This document shows, in pieces, positions 14,593-23,872 of a stretch of 35,070 bases of DNA. Position 1 is the first letter of the stretch, and each line of letters opens with the position of its first letter. Origin of the DNA: Bifidobacterium breve (GTDB taxonomy: Bacteria > Actinomycetota > Actinomycetes > Nanopelagicales > Nanopelagicaceae); assembly GCA_945876865.1 (NCBI GenBank), contig CAMCPZ010000010.1, forward strand, positions 1 through 35,070, written 5' to 3'. The position numbers and the translations under genes were made by a program. The notes under the pieces are model-generated. The model saw only the letters and a list, made by a program, of their open reading frames with translations, had not been told where the DNA came from and did no database searches.

Positions 14593-15609
14593 CTAGGCCT
14601 TAAGCAGGCGCCGCAAGCTCTCTAGCCTTGACTTGCTTACATCATCGAGATTCCAAGAATTTAATGCGCAACTCTCTTCGTTATGCGAGCAGTTCTTTGG
14701 GCAGTGTTCTATCGCTTCACTAAATTCACTGAAGGCAGAAATTACGCGGTTGCTATCAACATGAGCGACGCCAAAGGATCTAACTCCTGGAGTATCAATA
14801 ATCCAGCCCGGATTTAGTGCGAGTGCAATTGCAGATGAAGAAGTATGACGACCACGTCCAGTCGCATCATTTACCGAACCCGTTGCCCGATCAGCGTTCT
14901 CTACCAAAGCATTTACTAGTGTGGATTTTCCAACCCCAGAGTGTCCGAGTAAAACCGTGCACTTGCCATCAAGTAATTCACGTATTTCATCTAGTCCGCG
15001 ACCTTTTTGTCTCTTAATCTGGGTCTTAATTATTTTAATATTTAAGTCTTTGTATGCTTCTAAGAACTCCTTGCCATCAGATAAATCACATTTTGTCATA
15101 ATTATTATTGGCGTGATTGCCTGGTCATAAGCAACAACGAGTGCGCGATCAACAAAACCATGCCGGGGTTCTGGATTTTCGGATGCAATTACGATCGCCA
15201 TCTGATCAACATTTGCAACAATCATCCGCTCAATTTCAGCGTCATCATCAACAGTGCGGGTTAGTGCATTTTTGCGTTCTGCCACTGTAACTATTCGAGC
15301 CAGGGTTCCGTCTTCGCCTGAAATGTCTCCAACTAATCCAACGGTGTCACCGACTACTACAGAAGTTTTTCCAATCTCGCGAGATTTCATCGCAGTGATA
15401 ACTCCAGCCGAATCAAACTTCGCTGCTGAATCCAATTCTCTTTTTGAACCTAGTAAGCAAGTTACGCGCCCGCGATCAACCGCAACTACAAAAGCTGTTG
15501 CTGCTTTCGAATAATCTGGTCGATCTTTTGTGCGTGGTCTTGTGCTGCGAGCTGGTCTAGATCGAACATCATCTTCATCGAACTCACTGAAGTTACGTGG
15601 CTCAACCAT
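14593..15609 (-). CDS. rsgA: Ribosome small-subunit-dependent GTPase A
   Basis: A circularly permuted GTPase that checks 30S subunit maturation. An N-terminal OB-like part is followed by the permuted G motifs: G4 MTKCDL, then G1 GHSGVGKST, then G3 DTPG, and the C-terminal zinc motif HCPKNCSHNEESC. I chose ATG 15609 (338 residues), which overlaps the aroA stop by 8 nt and implies coupling; an upstream in-frame start at 15672 would overlap aroA by 71 nt and adds residues unlike the family. The residues just after the start are acidic then Arg-rich, a common rsgA N-terminal extension in actinobacteria. aroA-rsgA adjacency is conserved in mycobacteria. Confidence 0.92.
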   Translation of the reverse strand: MVEPRNFSEFDEDDVRSRPARSTRPRTKDRPDYSKAATAFVVAVDRGRVTCLLGSKRELDSAAKFDSAGVITAMKSREIGKTSVVVGDTVGLVGDISGEDGTLARIVTVAERKNALTRTVDDDAEIERMIVANVDQMAIVIASENPEPRHGFVDRALVVAYDQAITPIIIMTKCDLSDGKEFLEAYKDLNIKIIKTQIKRQKGRGLDEIRELLDGKCTVLLGHSGVGKSTLVNALVENADRATGSVNDATGRGRHTSSSAIALALNPGWIIDTPGVRSFGVAHVDSNRVISAFSEFSEAIEHCPKNCSHNEESCALNSWNLDDVSKSRLESLRRLLKA

Positions 15610-16918
15610 TGGAACCCAACATTTGCTGCCAGGCGCCCGGAAAATCCGGAAGCGTTTTCTGTGTAGTAGCAATGTTCTCTACATCAATCCCATCAATCGC
15701 CAGGCCAATGATTGCACCTGCAGTTGCAAGTCGATGATCATCGTAGGTATGGAAAGTTCCACTGTGCAGTGGGGCTGGAGAAATATGCAGCGCACTCTCT
15801 TCCTCATCCACATCGCCACCGAGAGCATTTAATTCGGCAGCAAGTGCGGCCAATCGGTCTGTTTCATGCAATCGAAGGTGGCCAATTCCACGGAGCGAAG
15901 ATGGTGAATCAGCAAGCGCCGCTACTGCTGCAATTGAAGGAGTTAGTTCACCGACATCGTGCAGATCAATATCAATCCCATGAATTTTTCCAGTACCAGA
16001 AATCTTTAAATCATTTCCGGCAAATTCTATTTTGGCACCCATTTGGGTAAAGATATTTCTAAGTTGATCACCTGGTTGGGCCGTCTTCTTTGGCCAATCT
16101 GAAATCACAACTTCGCCACCACAAATCATCGCCGCTGCCATAAAAGGCGCAGCATTTGAGAGATCTGGTTCAATCACTAAATCTTGGCCAGCTAATTCAC
16201 CAGGCTCGACTCGCCATTCGCGCCGGCCACTTTCATTAACTTTGCTCTCAAGTTTTGCACCAAATGTTTGCAACATCGCAATTGTCATTTCGATATGAGG
16301 CAGAGATGGCAGAGTCTTTCCAATATCTTTTATCGTAATTCCAATTTGAGTTACGGGACCAATCAGCAGCAAGGCAGAGATAAATTGACTAGAAGCCGAG
16401 GCATCGATTTCAAGTGTGCCACCTTTGATTGCACCGCTTCCATTAATAGTTAAAGGGAGAGAGTATTTTCCTCCATGCTCGATGGTTACGCCCAACTCTT
16501 CAAGTGCGCGAATTACTGGCCCAACAGGTCGCTCGTGCGATCTGGCATCGCCATCAAAGTGAATCAAGCCATTGGCAAGTGCTGCAACAGGTGGCAAGAA
16601 GCGCATCACGGTTCCAGCATTTCCAACATCGACACTTGCAGGGCCAAAGAATTTTCCGGGAGTTATTTGCAAATCACCATTTGGTTCTTGAGTAATTGCG
16701 CAACCAATTGCCCTAAGTCCAGAAATCATTAACGCGCTGTCACGGGAATGTAATGGTTTTCTTAAAGTCGATGGGGTTTTTGCAAGCGCCGCCTGAATAA
16801 GTGCGCGATTTGTAGCAGATTTTGAACCTGGAATTGTTATTGCGGCGTTGATTGGATTATTTCCCCGAAAGGGTGCGCGCCATAAATCTTCAGCGCTCGA
16901 TCCAATTTTTTTGCTCAC
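15602..16918 (-). CDS. aroA: 3-phosphoshikimate 1-carboxyvinyltransferase (EPSP synthase)
   Basis: A 438-residue shikimate pathway enzyme joining phosphoenolpyruvate to shikimate-3-phosphate. Key stretches: IPGSKSATNRAL near 28-39 (substrate-binding Lys-Ser), GNAGTVMRFL (PEP site), GDARSHERPVGP, SASSQFISALLL, ELTPSIAAVAALA (catalytic Asp/Glu region) and LHETDRLAAL. Length is normal for the family. The start is GTG 16918 with only a weak ribosome site. It is divergent from the SRAP gene (35 bp between starts), so the two promoters must overlap or SRAP is leaderless. It heads the aroA-rsgA-hisN series on the minus strand. Confidence 0.96.
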   Translation of the reverse strand: MSKKIGSSAEDLWRAPFRGNNPINAAITIPGSKSATNRALIQAALAKTPSTLRKPLHSRDSALMISGLRAIGCAITQEPNGDLQITPGKFFGPASVDVGNAGTVMRFLPPVAALANGLIHFDGDARSHERPVGPVIRALEELGVTIEHGGKYSLPLTINGSGAIKGGTLEIDASASSQFISALLLIGPVTQIGITIKDIGKTLPSLPHIEMTIAMLQTFGAKLESKVNESGRREWRVEPGELAGQDLVIEPDLSNAAPFMAAAMICGGEVVISDWPKKTAQPGDQLRNIFTQMGAKIEFAGNDLKISGTGKIHGIDIDLHDVGELTPSIAAVAALADSPSSLRGIGHLRLHETDRLAALAAELNALGGDVDEEESALHISPAPLHSGTFHTYDDHRLATAGAIIGLAIDGIDVENIATTQKTLPDFPGAWQQMLGSNG

Positions 16919-16953
16919 CGCGCAAGCCTACCTCAGCGGGTATTCTTGCCGTT

Positions 16954-17703
16954 ATGTGCGGAAGATATGCCCTAGTTAAATCAGCTGGCGAATTGATTGA
17001 AGAATTTGAAATTACAACAAACAGGATTCCAGCGGCGCTTCCTGCAGATTGGAATATTGCACCAACCCGCGAGATATATGTGATTAGGGATTTTAGGGAT
17101 ATTGGTGATGATGTAAGTGAGAATCGTCGTGAATTAGCAACGCTTTCCTGGGGAATGATTGCACCTTGGAGCAAAGATCGAAGTGAAGCAGTTCGGTCAC
17201 AATCACAAGCAATTAATGCCCGAAGTGAAAGTGTTCATGAGAAACCAACTTTTCGAAGTGCATTTAAATCTCGGCGCTGTTTAATTCCCGCATCTGGATA
17301 TTATGAATGGGCAACTGAACTTGGAAAATATGAGAGCAAACAACCCTTCTTTATTCAATCTGATATCGAAGGAAAGTCACTTGCATTCGCCGGAATTTAT
17401 GACCGCTGGGTTGATCCGAGTGGCGAAATTTTTGAAAGTGCGTCAATCATCACAAGGCCTGCCGTAGATTTTCTTGCAAAAATTCATAATCGAATGCCAA
17501 CCTTTCTTCCCGTCAATCGCTGGGATGCTTGGCTAGATCCAAAGGTAAATTCTGTGGAAGAGATTCAAAAACTTATGGAGCTTGCAGAACCAGCGAAAGG
17601 GCTGCGAGCACACCCAGTTTCTACTCGAGTAAATGCCACTCGAAATAATGGTGCGGATCTGATTTCTGAGATCGATGTGAGCGAGCCCAATACCCTTTTC
17701 TAG
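16954..17703 (+). CDS. SRAP (HMCES/YedK) abasic-site-shielding protein
   Basis: A 249-residue SRAP-domain protein. After Met removal the catalytic Cys2 (MCGRYA) forms a thiazolidine with abasic sites in single-stranded DNA. The other active-site elements are visible: NARSES (Asn), PASGYYEW (Glu) and HNRMPTFLP (His). The true start is ATG 16954, since the chemistry needs Cys2 exposed; upstream in-frame codons run back across aroA. TATTCT at 16941-16946 could be a -10 placing transcription on the ATG (leaderless), but no good -35 is seen. The gene lies between aroA and sigR, matching the mycobacterial order near sigH. Confidence 0.93.
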   Translation: MCGRYALVKSAGELIEEFEITTNRIPAALPADWNIAPTREIYVIRDFRDIGDDVSENRRELATLSWGMIAPWSKDRSEAVRSQSQAINARSESVHEKPTFRSAFKSRRCLIPASGYYEWATELGKYESKQPFFIQSDIEGKSLAFAGIYDRWVDPSGEIFESASIITRPAVDFLAKIHNRMPTFLPVNRWDAWLDPKVNSVEEIQKLMELAEPAKGLRAHPVSTRVNATRNNGADLISEIDVSEPNTLF

Positions 17704-17741
17704 GCAGGCGCCAAACCTGGGTTCGCCTGATTTAGTGGCTG

Positions 17742-17767
17742 GGAATAAAGTGAGACGGCTCTTTGTT
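17742..17767 (+). promoter_or_regulatory. SigR-type autoregulatory promoter
   Basis: GGAAT (17742-17746), exactly 18 bp, then GTT (17765-17767): a full match to the GGAAT-N18-GTT consensus of SigR/SigH promoters. It lies about 70 bp upstream of the sigR ATG, as expected for positive autoregulation under thiol-oxidative stress. It also rules out the longer GTG start at 17735. Confidence 0.8.
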
Positions 17768-17839
17768 TTAAAGCCAAAGGTCCAATTGTCTTTAGCGCTA
17801 CGAAAGTTGAGTGATTCTTTGGCGGTAACCTTATTCCCG

Positions 17840-18460
17840 ATGAACTCGGAAATAGAGATTAGAACTCCGGCCCAACTTCTGGCCACGGAGTCCGTTCTCG
17901 AGCGCACAGCCCGGTTTGAACGCGATGCAATGCAATATACAAATCAGTTGTATGCCGCAGCTATGCGCTACACCAAAGATCCACATGATGCCCAAGATTT
18001 AGTTCAAGATACTTATGCAAAAGCATTTACTTCGTTTCATCAATTCGAACCTGGAACAAATTTAAAAGCCTGGCTCTATCGAATTCTTACAACAACATTT
18101 ATTAACACTTATCGCAAAGACCAACGACGTCCACTTATCTCTGATGGTGAAGTTGAAGATTGGCAATTGGCGGCATCGGCAAGTCACACAAGTGATCAGG
18201 GAAAATCTGCGGAAGATGAAGTTTTAGAGAATCTGCCTGATGGCGATGTAAAGCGTGCACTTCATGAGATTCCAGAGGAGTTTCGTTTAGCTGTTTTCTA
18301 CGCAGATGTTGAAGGCTATTCATATAAAGAGATTGCGGATATTTTAGGAATTCCTGCTGGGACTGTTATGTCTCGCCTCCATCGTGGCCGCAAATTACTT
18401 CGCGTTCTTTTAATGGATTACGCCAAAGATCGCGGGTTTGGAGGATCTGATGGAATGTAA
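17840..18460 (+). CDS. sigR: ECF sigma factor SigR/SigH (thiol stress)
   Basis: A 206-residue group IV sigma factor. The region 2 motif [34 protein letters not shown] is followed, after a Ser/Glu-rich linker, by the region 4 helix-turn-helix [28 protein letters not shown]. The close match of region 2 and the linker, together with the downstream zinc anti-sigma gene, identifies the SigR (Streptomyces)/SigH (Mycobacterium) type that controls thioredoxin and proteostasis genes under disulfide stress. I chose ATG 17840, downstream of its own SigR-type promoter. Its stop overlaps rsrA by 11 bp, implying translational coupling that keeps sigma and anti-sigma in ratio. Confidence 0.9.
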   Translation: MNSEIEIRTPAQLLATESVLERTARFERDAMQYTNQLYAAAMRYTKDPHDAQDLVQDTYAKAFTSFHQFEPGTNLKAWLYRILTTTFINTYRKDQRRPLISDGEVEDWQLAASASHTSDQGKSAEDEVLENLPDGDVKRALHEIPEEFRLAVFYADVEGYSYKEIADILGIPAGTVMSRLHRGRKLLRVLLMDYAKDRGFGGSDGM

Positions 18461-18812
18461 TGAAGTTATGCATGCCTTGATTCTCTTTATTGATAATGAG
18501 ATTGAAGATGCAATTCAGGTTCAAACTTTTCAGAGCCATTTTGAAGAGTGCCCACAATGTCTGACCGAGATGGAGCACGAGCGCCAAGTTCTGACTCGGA
18601 TGAAATCTTTATTGTCAGATGCATGTTGCGAAGAAGCCCCTGAGGATTTGCAGAATCGCATCGCCCAGCAGACCGCACTTCTTGCATCACAAATGTTTAG
18701 CCCGACCCAAGTCATAACCGAATACCGCCGAACCGAGACAACCATTAACGGTGAGACACACATTGAAATTGAAACTACTCACGAGATTAGACGTGATTTC
18801 CCGCTAAGTTAG
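18450..18812 (+). CDS. rsrA: Zinc-binding redox-sensing anti-sigma factor RsrA
   Basis: A 120-residue ZAS-family anti-sigma factor. The zinc/redox ligands C3, H30, C34 and C37 form the H-x3-C-x2-C motif with an upstream Cys; in Streptomyces, disulfide formation among the equivalents releases SigR. Two further adjacent cysteines (in DACCEE) are unusual for the family. The C-terminal 35 residues are charged, with alternating TxxxE patterns. ATG 18450 is preferred because GGAGG (18440-18444) precedes it; TTG 18438 lies before that site. It overlaps the end of sigR. Confidence 0.88.
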   Translation: MECNEVMHALILFIDNEIEDAIQVQTFQSHFEECPQCLTEMEHERQVLTRMKSLLSDACCEEAPEDLQNRIAQQTALLASQMFSPTQVITEYRRTETTINGETHIEIETTHEIRRDFPLS

Positions 18813-18817
18813 CGGTT

Positions 18818-19228
18818 ATGAATTCAGAGACAGTATTGGGAGCCATCGGAATGGCATCTCTAACTGTGCGTCCCGCCGATACATCGGTAGCCCAAGCGCT
18901 AAATGACTTACCGATCTTGGCTACACCAACTCTGATCAATATTTTTGAAGGTGCCTGCACTGCTGCACTTTCTGAGCATTTAGATTCTGGCGAAACATCA
19001 ATCACTTCAAATTTTGCTGTAACTACGCATGCATCAGTAGGAGTAGGAATAGAAATCAGAGCAAATGCAACTTGTATAGAAATCGAAGGCTCAATCTGCA
19101 AATTCAACATTGAAGTTCATCAAGGCACCAGATTAATTGCATCTGGAGCCATCGAAAGAAAAATAGTAGATCGAGTCTCCTTTGCAGCTCGAATTGCAGC
19201 GGAGTCGATTTCAAGAGAAGCGATTTAA
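18818..19228 (+). CDS. Hotdog-fold thioesterase (FlK-like)
   Basis: A 136-residue single-domain hotdog protein. It resembles the fluoroacetyl-CoA thioesterase-like family: the ATPTLINIFEGAC helix supplies the Thr and Glu, the TTHASVGVG turn supplies the His, and GTRLIASGAIERKIV forms the last strand. Such proteins hydrolyse short acyl-CoAs; substrates of chromosomal homologues are mostly unknown. It begins 5 bp after rsrA, so it is probably in the sigR-rsrA transcript and may be induced with it. Confidence 0.75.
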   Translation: MNSETVLGAIGMASLTVRPADTSVAQALNDLPILATPTLINIFEGACTAALSEHLDSGETSITSNFAVTTHASVGVGIEIRANATCIEIEGSICKFNIEVHQGTRLIASGAIERKIVDRVSFAARIAAESISREAI

Positions 19229-19237
19229 ATTCGAGAT

Positions 19238-19269
19238 AAAAAAATGAGCCCGCCCTAAGGCGAGCCCAT
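19238..19269 (-). terminator. Rho-independent terminator of sodN
   Basis: Read on the minus strand, an 11-bp stem (nine Watson-Crick and two G-U pairs, complement of 19244-19254 with 19259-19269) with a 4-nt TTAG loop is followed by a run of T (complement of A 19238-19244). The G-U pairs become A-C mismatches on the plus strand, so it is directed at sodN. Confidence 0.88.
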
Positions 19270-19289
19270 TACTTCAGAACTAGTTCTGA

Positions 19290-19691
19290 CTACTTCTTAG
19301 TTGCCCAAAAAATCTCGGCAATCTCATCAATCTTTGTAATGAGTTTTTCAGCAACTGCAACATCGTTTGAACCCTTGGTTCCACCAGCGCCAGCAAGTTT
19401 TGTTGCTTCGTTAAATAGAACATGTAGTTGAGGGTAGGCTTCAAAGTGGTTTGGCTTGAAGTAATCAGTCCAGAGAACCCAGAGATGATGCTTAACTAAT
19501 TCAGAGCGCTCTTCCTTGATAGCCACAGCGCGGGATTTGAAATCTGCATCACTTGAAGCTGCATATTTCTCCATGGTTGCCTTGATTGAAAGAGCTTCAA
19601 TCTTCGCCTGTGCTGGGTCATAAACACCACAAGGTAGATCGCAATGTGCGTGAGCAATTACTTCTGGCTTAAAGAGATTCTTGAAGTTCAT
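19290..19691 (-). CDS. sodN: Nickel superoxide dismutase precursor
   Basis: A 133-residue precursor of Ni-SOD, which disproportionates superoxide. The 15-residue leader ends in AHA. Cleavage after A15 would expose His1 of the nickel hook HCDLPCGVYDP, in which the N-terminal amine, His1, Cys2 and Cys6 bind nickel. The mature part (118 residues) matches the family length. The rest is a four-helix bundle with the typical VKHHLWVLWTDYFKPNHF. A strong terminator follows. It is divergent from sodX with a 53-bp spacer, so the two promoters are packed together; no obvious Nur-like palindrome is visible. Confidence 0.97.
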   Translation of the reverse strand: MNFKNLFKPEVIAHAHCDLPCGVYDPAQAKIEALSIKATMEKYAASSDADFKSRAVAIKEERSELVKHHLWVLWTDYFKPNHFEAYPQLHVLFNEATKLAGAGGTKGSNDVAVAEKLITKIDEIAEIFWATKK

Positions 19692-19744
19692 AACTTGCCT
19701 TTCATTTGGATTTACCGGATTTATGGTGCGAGACTACTACGCCT

Positions 19745-20116
19745 ATGAGTCGTGTGCATTTTAACGTTGCTAAATTCCTAAGGGCTGTAGAGATCCGCGG
19801 GGATTCAATGTCGCCCAACTACAACGATGGCGATTGGCTGCTATTTCGGGTGCTCCCAGCAAAATCCAAGGCAAAGTCCAAAGCACAAGAACTGATTGGC
19901 AAAGTCGTGCTAATCCAGCGCCAATCAGAATTTGGCACAGACTTCTTGCAAGTTAAGCGGGTTACCCAAGTTTCCGATAGAAATAATAAAACTGAAATTT
20001 GGGTCGAAGGCGATAACAAAGGCGCATCTACAGATTCCCGAAATTGGGGCGCACTTGATTCAAGTGAAGTTATTGGAAAGCTAATACTTCGATATCGCCG
20101 CGCACCTAAGAAATAA
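19745..20116 (+). CDS. sodX: Nickel-SOD maturation signal-peptidase-like protease SodX
   Basis: A 123-residue S26-type serine protease. S21 in RGDSMSPNY and K71 in LQVKRV form the Ser-Lys dyad; VEGDNKGASTDSRNWG is the box that closes the active site. The family removes the SodN propeptide to free the nickel-binding His. It lacks a clear membrane helix, as some SodX proteins do. I chose ATG 19745; the alternative TTG 19706 would overlap the sodN promoter. There is no good Shine-Dalgarno, so leaderless translation is possible. A small KSKA duplication (residues 40-47) is present. Its stop lies in an 18-bp tandem duplication. Confidence 0.9.
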   Translation: MSRVHFNVAKFLRAVEIRGDSMSPNYNDGDWLLFRVLPAKSKAKSKAQELIGKVVLIQRQSEFGTDFLQVKRVTQVSDRNNKTEIWVEGDNKGASTDSRNWGALDSSEVIGKLILRYRRAPKK

Positions 20117-20138
20117 CTAGCGCCTAAGAAATAACTAG
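20103..20138 (+). repeat. 18-bp tandem duplication across the sodX stop and kgd stop
   Basis: CACCTAAGAAATAACTAG (20103-20120) and CGCCTAAGAAATAACTAG (20121-20138) differ at one base. The first copy holds the sodX stop TAA; the second holds the convergent kgd stop (20135-20137). Confidence 0.95.
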
Positions 20139-23100
20139 CGCGAGAAGGCTTCCATCAGTAGCGCCTTCTGCTCTTCTTCATGCAAATGATGAGAACCAGT
20201 TGCTGGGCTTGCAGTTGCGCGACGAGATACCCGACGAAGTGTTCGACCTTCGAGAATTTCAGATGTTGTAAGAGCAACAAATGGCCAAGGTCCTTGATTT
20301 GCTGGTTCATCTTGAACCCAGAGTAAATTCGCATTTGGGTGTTTAGCTGCAGCAGCTAAGAATTGCTCGGCAGGGAATGGATAAAGTTGTTCTAGTCGAA
20401 TAATTGCGGTCGAGCTCTCGCCCAACTTCTCACGCTCTGCAACTAGATCGTGATAGACCTTTCCAGAACAGAAAATAACTCGACTTGCATTAACGATAGT
20501 CGGATCCTCAATTAAAGGTTTAAATGTTCCGGTTGTGAAATCTTGCATCCCAGATGCAGCCGCTTTCAAACGCAACATCGACTTTGGTTCAAAGACGATA
20601 AGTGGACGTCGTGCTGGATTCTTCATATGCCAACGCAGTAAGTGGAAGTAAGACGCTGGTGAAGATGGTTGAGCAACAGTCATATTTAATTCTGCGCAGA
20701 GTGCAAGGTAGCGCTCGATACGACCAGATGAGTGATCCGGTCCTTGCCCTTCATAACCGTGTGGAAGTAGAAGGACTAGCGATGAACGCTCGCCCCACTT
20801 TTGTAGCGCGGAAGAAATGAATTCATCAATGATGGTTTGTGCGCCATTGGCGAAGTCACCAAATTGCGCTTCCCACATTACGAGGGCATTTTCGCGTTCT
20901 ACCGAATAGCCATATTCAAAGCCCATCGCGGCATATTCGGACAAGAGGGAATCAAATACGAAGAATTGATTCTCATCTGAAATAAGTGAGCGAAGCGGTG
21001 TCCAATCAGATCCGTTGTTCTGATCAACAACAACAGCGTGACGATTACTGAATGTTCCGCGCTTTACATCTTGCCCAGCAAGTCGAATTGGGTGGCCCTC
21101 TAATAGAAGTGATCCCATTGCAAGTAATTCACCGGTTGACCAGTCAACGGTTCCCTCATCGAGCATCTCGACTCGCTTGGCAAGTTGTGGTGCAAGTTTT
21201 ACATGCGGAGTAAATCCTTCTGGAATCGCGCTCTGGGTTGCAACAATCTTTCTAAGAGTTGCCTCATCTACTGATGTGTTTACAGTCTCTGGTGCTGGCG
21301 CAACTGGAACCACGATATTTGAATTATGTTCTGGCTCAATATTATGAACCGCGTTATAAACCGCATCAAGTTGTGCTTGATAATCTTGTAATACTTCTTC
21401 AGCTTCTTCGACTGTGATATCGCCGCGACCAATTAGCGCTTCGGTGTAGAGCTTACGAGTTGATCGCTTTGCCTCAATCAATTTATACATCATTGGTTGG
21501 GTGAAACTTGGTTCGTCGCCTTCATTATGTCCGCGACGACGGTAGCAAACCATGTCGATCACAACATCTTTCTTAAATGCTTGGCGATACTCGAAGGCGA
21601 TTCGTGCAACTCGAACAACACTCTCTGGATCATCAGCATTTACATGGAAGACTGGCGCCTGAATCATTTTTGCAATATCTGTCGAATAAGTTGAAGATCT
21701 AGCTGCATGTGGCGATGTTGTGAAGCCAACTTGGTTGTTTACGACAACGTGAATTGTTCCACCGACGCGGTAACCCTTTAACTGTGAGAGGTTTAGCGTT
21801 TCAGAAACAACACCTTGGCCAGCAAATGCGGCATCTCCGTGCATCAAGATTGGAAGAACACTGAAGATATCTTTCACATTTAACTTATCTTGCTTTGCGC
21901 GGGTAATGCCTTCTAATACTGGGTTTACGGCCTCGAGGTGAGAAGGGTTTGCAGCCAGATAAATCTTGGTGGTTGCGCCTGATTCTGCAGTGAAAGTTCC
22001 CGCAGTTCCAAGGTGATACTTAACATCGCCAGAACCATGAACTTGATTCTCGGCGTAATGCCCTTCAAACTCTTGGAAAATTTGGCCGTAGGACTTTCCA
22101 CCAATATTTGCAAGAACGTTTAGGCGGCCACGGTGTGGCATTCCGATGCAAACTTCATCTAATCCGCGATCTGCAGCTGAGGAAATAATGGCATCAAGTA
22201 ATGGAATTAAAGTTTCGCCACCTTCAAGAGAGAAGCGCTTCTGCCCAACATATTTTGTCTGCAAGAAAGCTTCAAATGCCTCAGCGCTATTTAGTTTGCG
22301 CAAAATTCGAAGTTGTTCTTCGCGTGGAGTTCTTGGGTATCCAACTTCCACATATTCTTGAATCCAGGCACGCTCTAGCGGGTTCTCGATATACATATAT
22401 TCAACGCCGATAGTGCGGCAATATGAATCACGGAGCGTTCCTAGAATTCTGCGTAATTTCATTACCGGTTTGCCACCAAAGCCACCAGTTGCGAATTCGC
22501 GATCTAGATCCCAGAGTGAAAGTCCATGAGTAACAACATCCAAATCTGGATGAGAGCGCTGGATATATTTAAGTGGATCGATGTCTGCCATTAGGTGGCC
22601 TGATGTGCGATACGCGTTGATTAGCTCTTGAACGCGAGCAGTCTTACCAACTTGATCTTCCTTGCTAAAGCGCATATCAACAACCCAGCGGATTGGAACG
22701 TATGGAATACGTAGCGCTGCAAAAATCTCGTCGTAGAAACCATTTTCGCCGAGCAACAATTCATGAATTCGTTTTAAGAAATCACCAGATTGTGCGCCTT
22801 GAATAATTCTGTGATCGTAAGTGCTAGTTAAAGTTACAACTTTACTAATTGCTAACTCGGCCAAAGTATCTTCATTTGCGCCTTGAAATTCCGCTGGATA
22901 ATCCATTGCGCCAACGCCAAGAATTAAGCCCTGTCCTTGCACTAATCGTGGGACCGAGTGGACTGTGCCGATTGTTCCTGGGTTTGTAAGTGAAACTGTT
23001 GTTCCAGCAAAGTCTTCGACGGTCAGAGAACCACCGCGAGCTTTGCGAACGGTCTCTTCGTATGAAGCCCAGAACTGAGCAAAATCAAGTTCTTCGCAAC

Positions 23101-23872
23101 CCTTAATAGATGGAACTAATAATTGGCGTGAACCATCTGGCTTTGCTAAATCAATTGCAATACCAAGGTTTATATGTTCTGGCGTCCCAATTGCAGGCTT
23201 GCCATCTAATTCGCCGAAGAAGGCATTCATTTCTGGCATCTGTCGTATTGCACAAATCATCGCGTAACCAATTATGTGAGTAAATGAAACTTTTCCACCG
23301 CGGCTACGCTTTAAATGATTGTTGATGACTGTGCGATTATCAATCATTAATTTTGCGGGGATTGCGCGAACACTTGTTGCAGTCGGAACTGTTAATGAAG
23401 CTTCCATGCTCTGCACAACGCGAGCGCTTACGCCACGAATTGGTTCGAGAGTTGATGCACCGGGACTTACTAAAGTTGGAATTGGTTTGGCAATTGGATC
23501 CGCAGGAGTTGCGACTTTAACTGGTGCAGCCGGAGTTACTTGCGCAACTGGTGCAGCCGAAGTTGCTGGCGTTGCTGAAACCTGTGTTGCAGCCACTGGT
23601 ATTTGTAGCGCGCTTGGATCAACAACCTTCTTTGGCAGCGGTGGAGTTCCACCTAATGGCGCGTTATCTAAAGTTGGAATTACTTTGCCATTATTTTGCG
23701 CAACAGTCCCATTTGTATTTGGTTTGTAGTCAGCAAAAAATGCCACCCAAGCTGTATCTATTGAATTTGGGTCCGCTAAATACTTTTCATACATCTCATC
23801 GACGAGCCACTCATTTGGCCCAAAAGATCCACCAAAATGATTAGCAGGTGTATTAGATCCAGTTGCCGACAC
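20135..23872 (-). CDS. kgd: Multifunctional 2-oxoglutarate metabolism enzyme (E2-E1 fusion, Kgd/OdhA)
   Basis: A 1245-residue fusion of actinobacterial type. The N-terminus (FGPNEWLVDEMYEKYL) is followed by an Ala/Pro/Val/Thr linker (about 80-130), an E2 succinyltransferase domain (about 150-380, with the DHR catalytic His at 354) and a thiamine-diphosphate E1 domain (about 390-1245, with HGDAAFAGQGVVSETLN and a VNNQVGF stretch). It lacks a lipoyl domain, as in mycobacterial Kgd and corynebacterial OdhA, which assemble with the pyruvate dehydrogenase E2/E3. It runs oxidation or decarboxylation of 2-oxoglutarate in the TCA cycle. GTG 23872 has AGGAG 10 nt upstream. Confidence 0.97.
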   Translation of the reverse strand: MSATGSNTPANHFGGSFGPNEWLVDEMYEKYLADPNSIDTAWVAFFADYKPNTNGTVAQNNGKVIPTLDNAPLGGTPPLPKKVVDPSALQIPVAATQVSATPATSAAPVAQVTPAAPVKVATPADPIAKPIPTLVSPGASTLEPIRGVSARVVQSMEASLTVPTATSVRAIPAKLMIDNRTVINNHLKRSRGGKVSFTHIIGYAMICAIRQMPEMNAFFGELDGKPAIGTPEHINLGIAIDLAKPDGSRQLLVPSIKGCEELDFAQFWASYEETVRKARGGSLTVEDFAGTTVSLTNPGTIGTVHSVPRLVQGQGLILGVGAMDYPAEFQGANEDTLAELAISKVVTLTSTYDHRIIQGAQSGDFLKRIHELLLGENGFYDEIFAALRIPYVPIRWVVDMRFSKEDQVGKTARVQELINAYRTSGHLMADIDPLKYIQRSHPDLDVVTHGLSLWDLDREFATGGFGGKPVMKLRRILGTLRDSYCRTIGVEYMYIENPLERAWIQEYVEVGYPRTPREEQLRILRKLNSAEAFEAFLQTKYVGQKRFSLEGGETLIPLLDAIISSAADRGLDEVCIGMPHRGRLNVLANIGGKSYGQIFQEFEGHYAENQVHGSGDVKYHLGTAGTFTAESGATTKIYLAANPSHLEAVNPVLEGITRAKQDKLNVKDIFSVLPILMHGDAAFAGQGVVSETLNLSQLKGYRVGGTIHVVVNNQVGFTTSPHAARSSTYSTDIAKMIQAPVFHVNADDPESVVRVARIAFEYRQAFKKDVVIDMVCYRRRGHNEGDEPSFTQPMMYKLIEAKRSTRKLYTEALIGRGDITVEEAEEVLQDYQAQLDAVYNAVHNIEPEHNSNIVVPVAPAPETVNTSVDEATLRKIVATQSAIPEGFTPHVKLAPQLAKRVEMLDEGTVDWSTGELLAMGSLLLEGHPIRLAGQDVKRGTFSNRHAVVVDQNNGSDWTPLRSLISDENQFFVFDSLLSEYAAMGFEYGYSVERENALVMWEAQFGDFANGAQTIIDEFISSALQKWGERSSLVLLLPHGYEGQGPDHSSGRIERYLALCAELNMTVAQPSSPASYFHLLRWHMKNPARRPLIVFEPKSMLRLKAAASGMQDFTTGTFKPLIEDPTIVNASRVIFCSGKVYHDLVAEREKLGESSTAIIRLEQLYPFPAEQFLAAAAKHPNANLLWVQDEPANQGPWPFVALTTSEILEGRTLRRVSRRATASPATGSHHLHEEEQKALLMEAFSR

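Noticed and set aside
13824-14625. Plus-strand ORFs of 150 and 159 codons
   Set aside because: They lie antisense to hisN, which has clear family motifs, and their translations resemble nothing.
23319-23844. Two plus-strand ORFs (136 and 106 codons)
   Set aside because: They are antisense to the Ala/Pro-rich linker and N-terminus of kgd; their low-complexity make-up reflects that linker.
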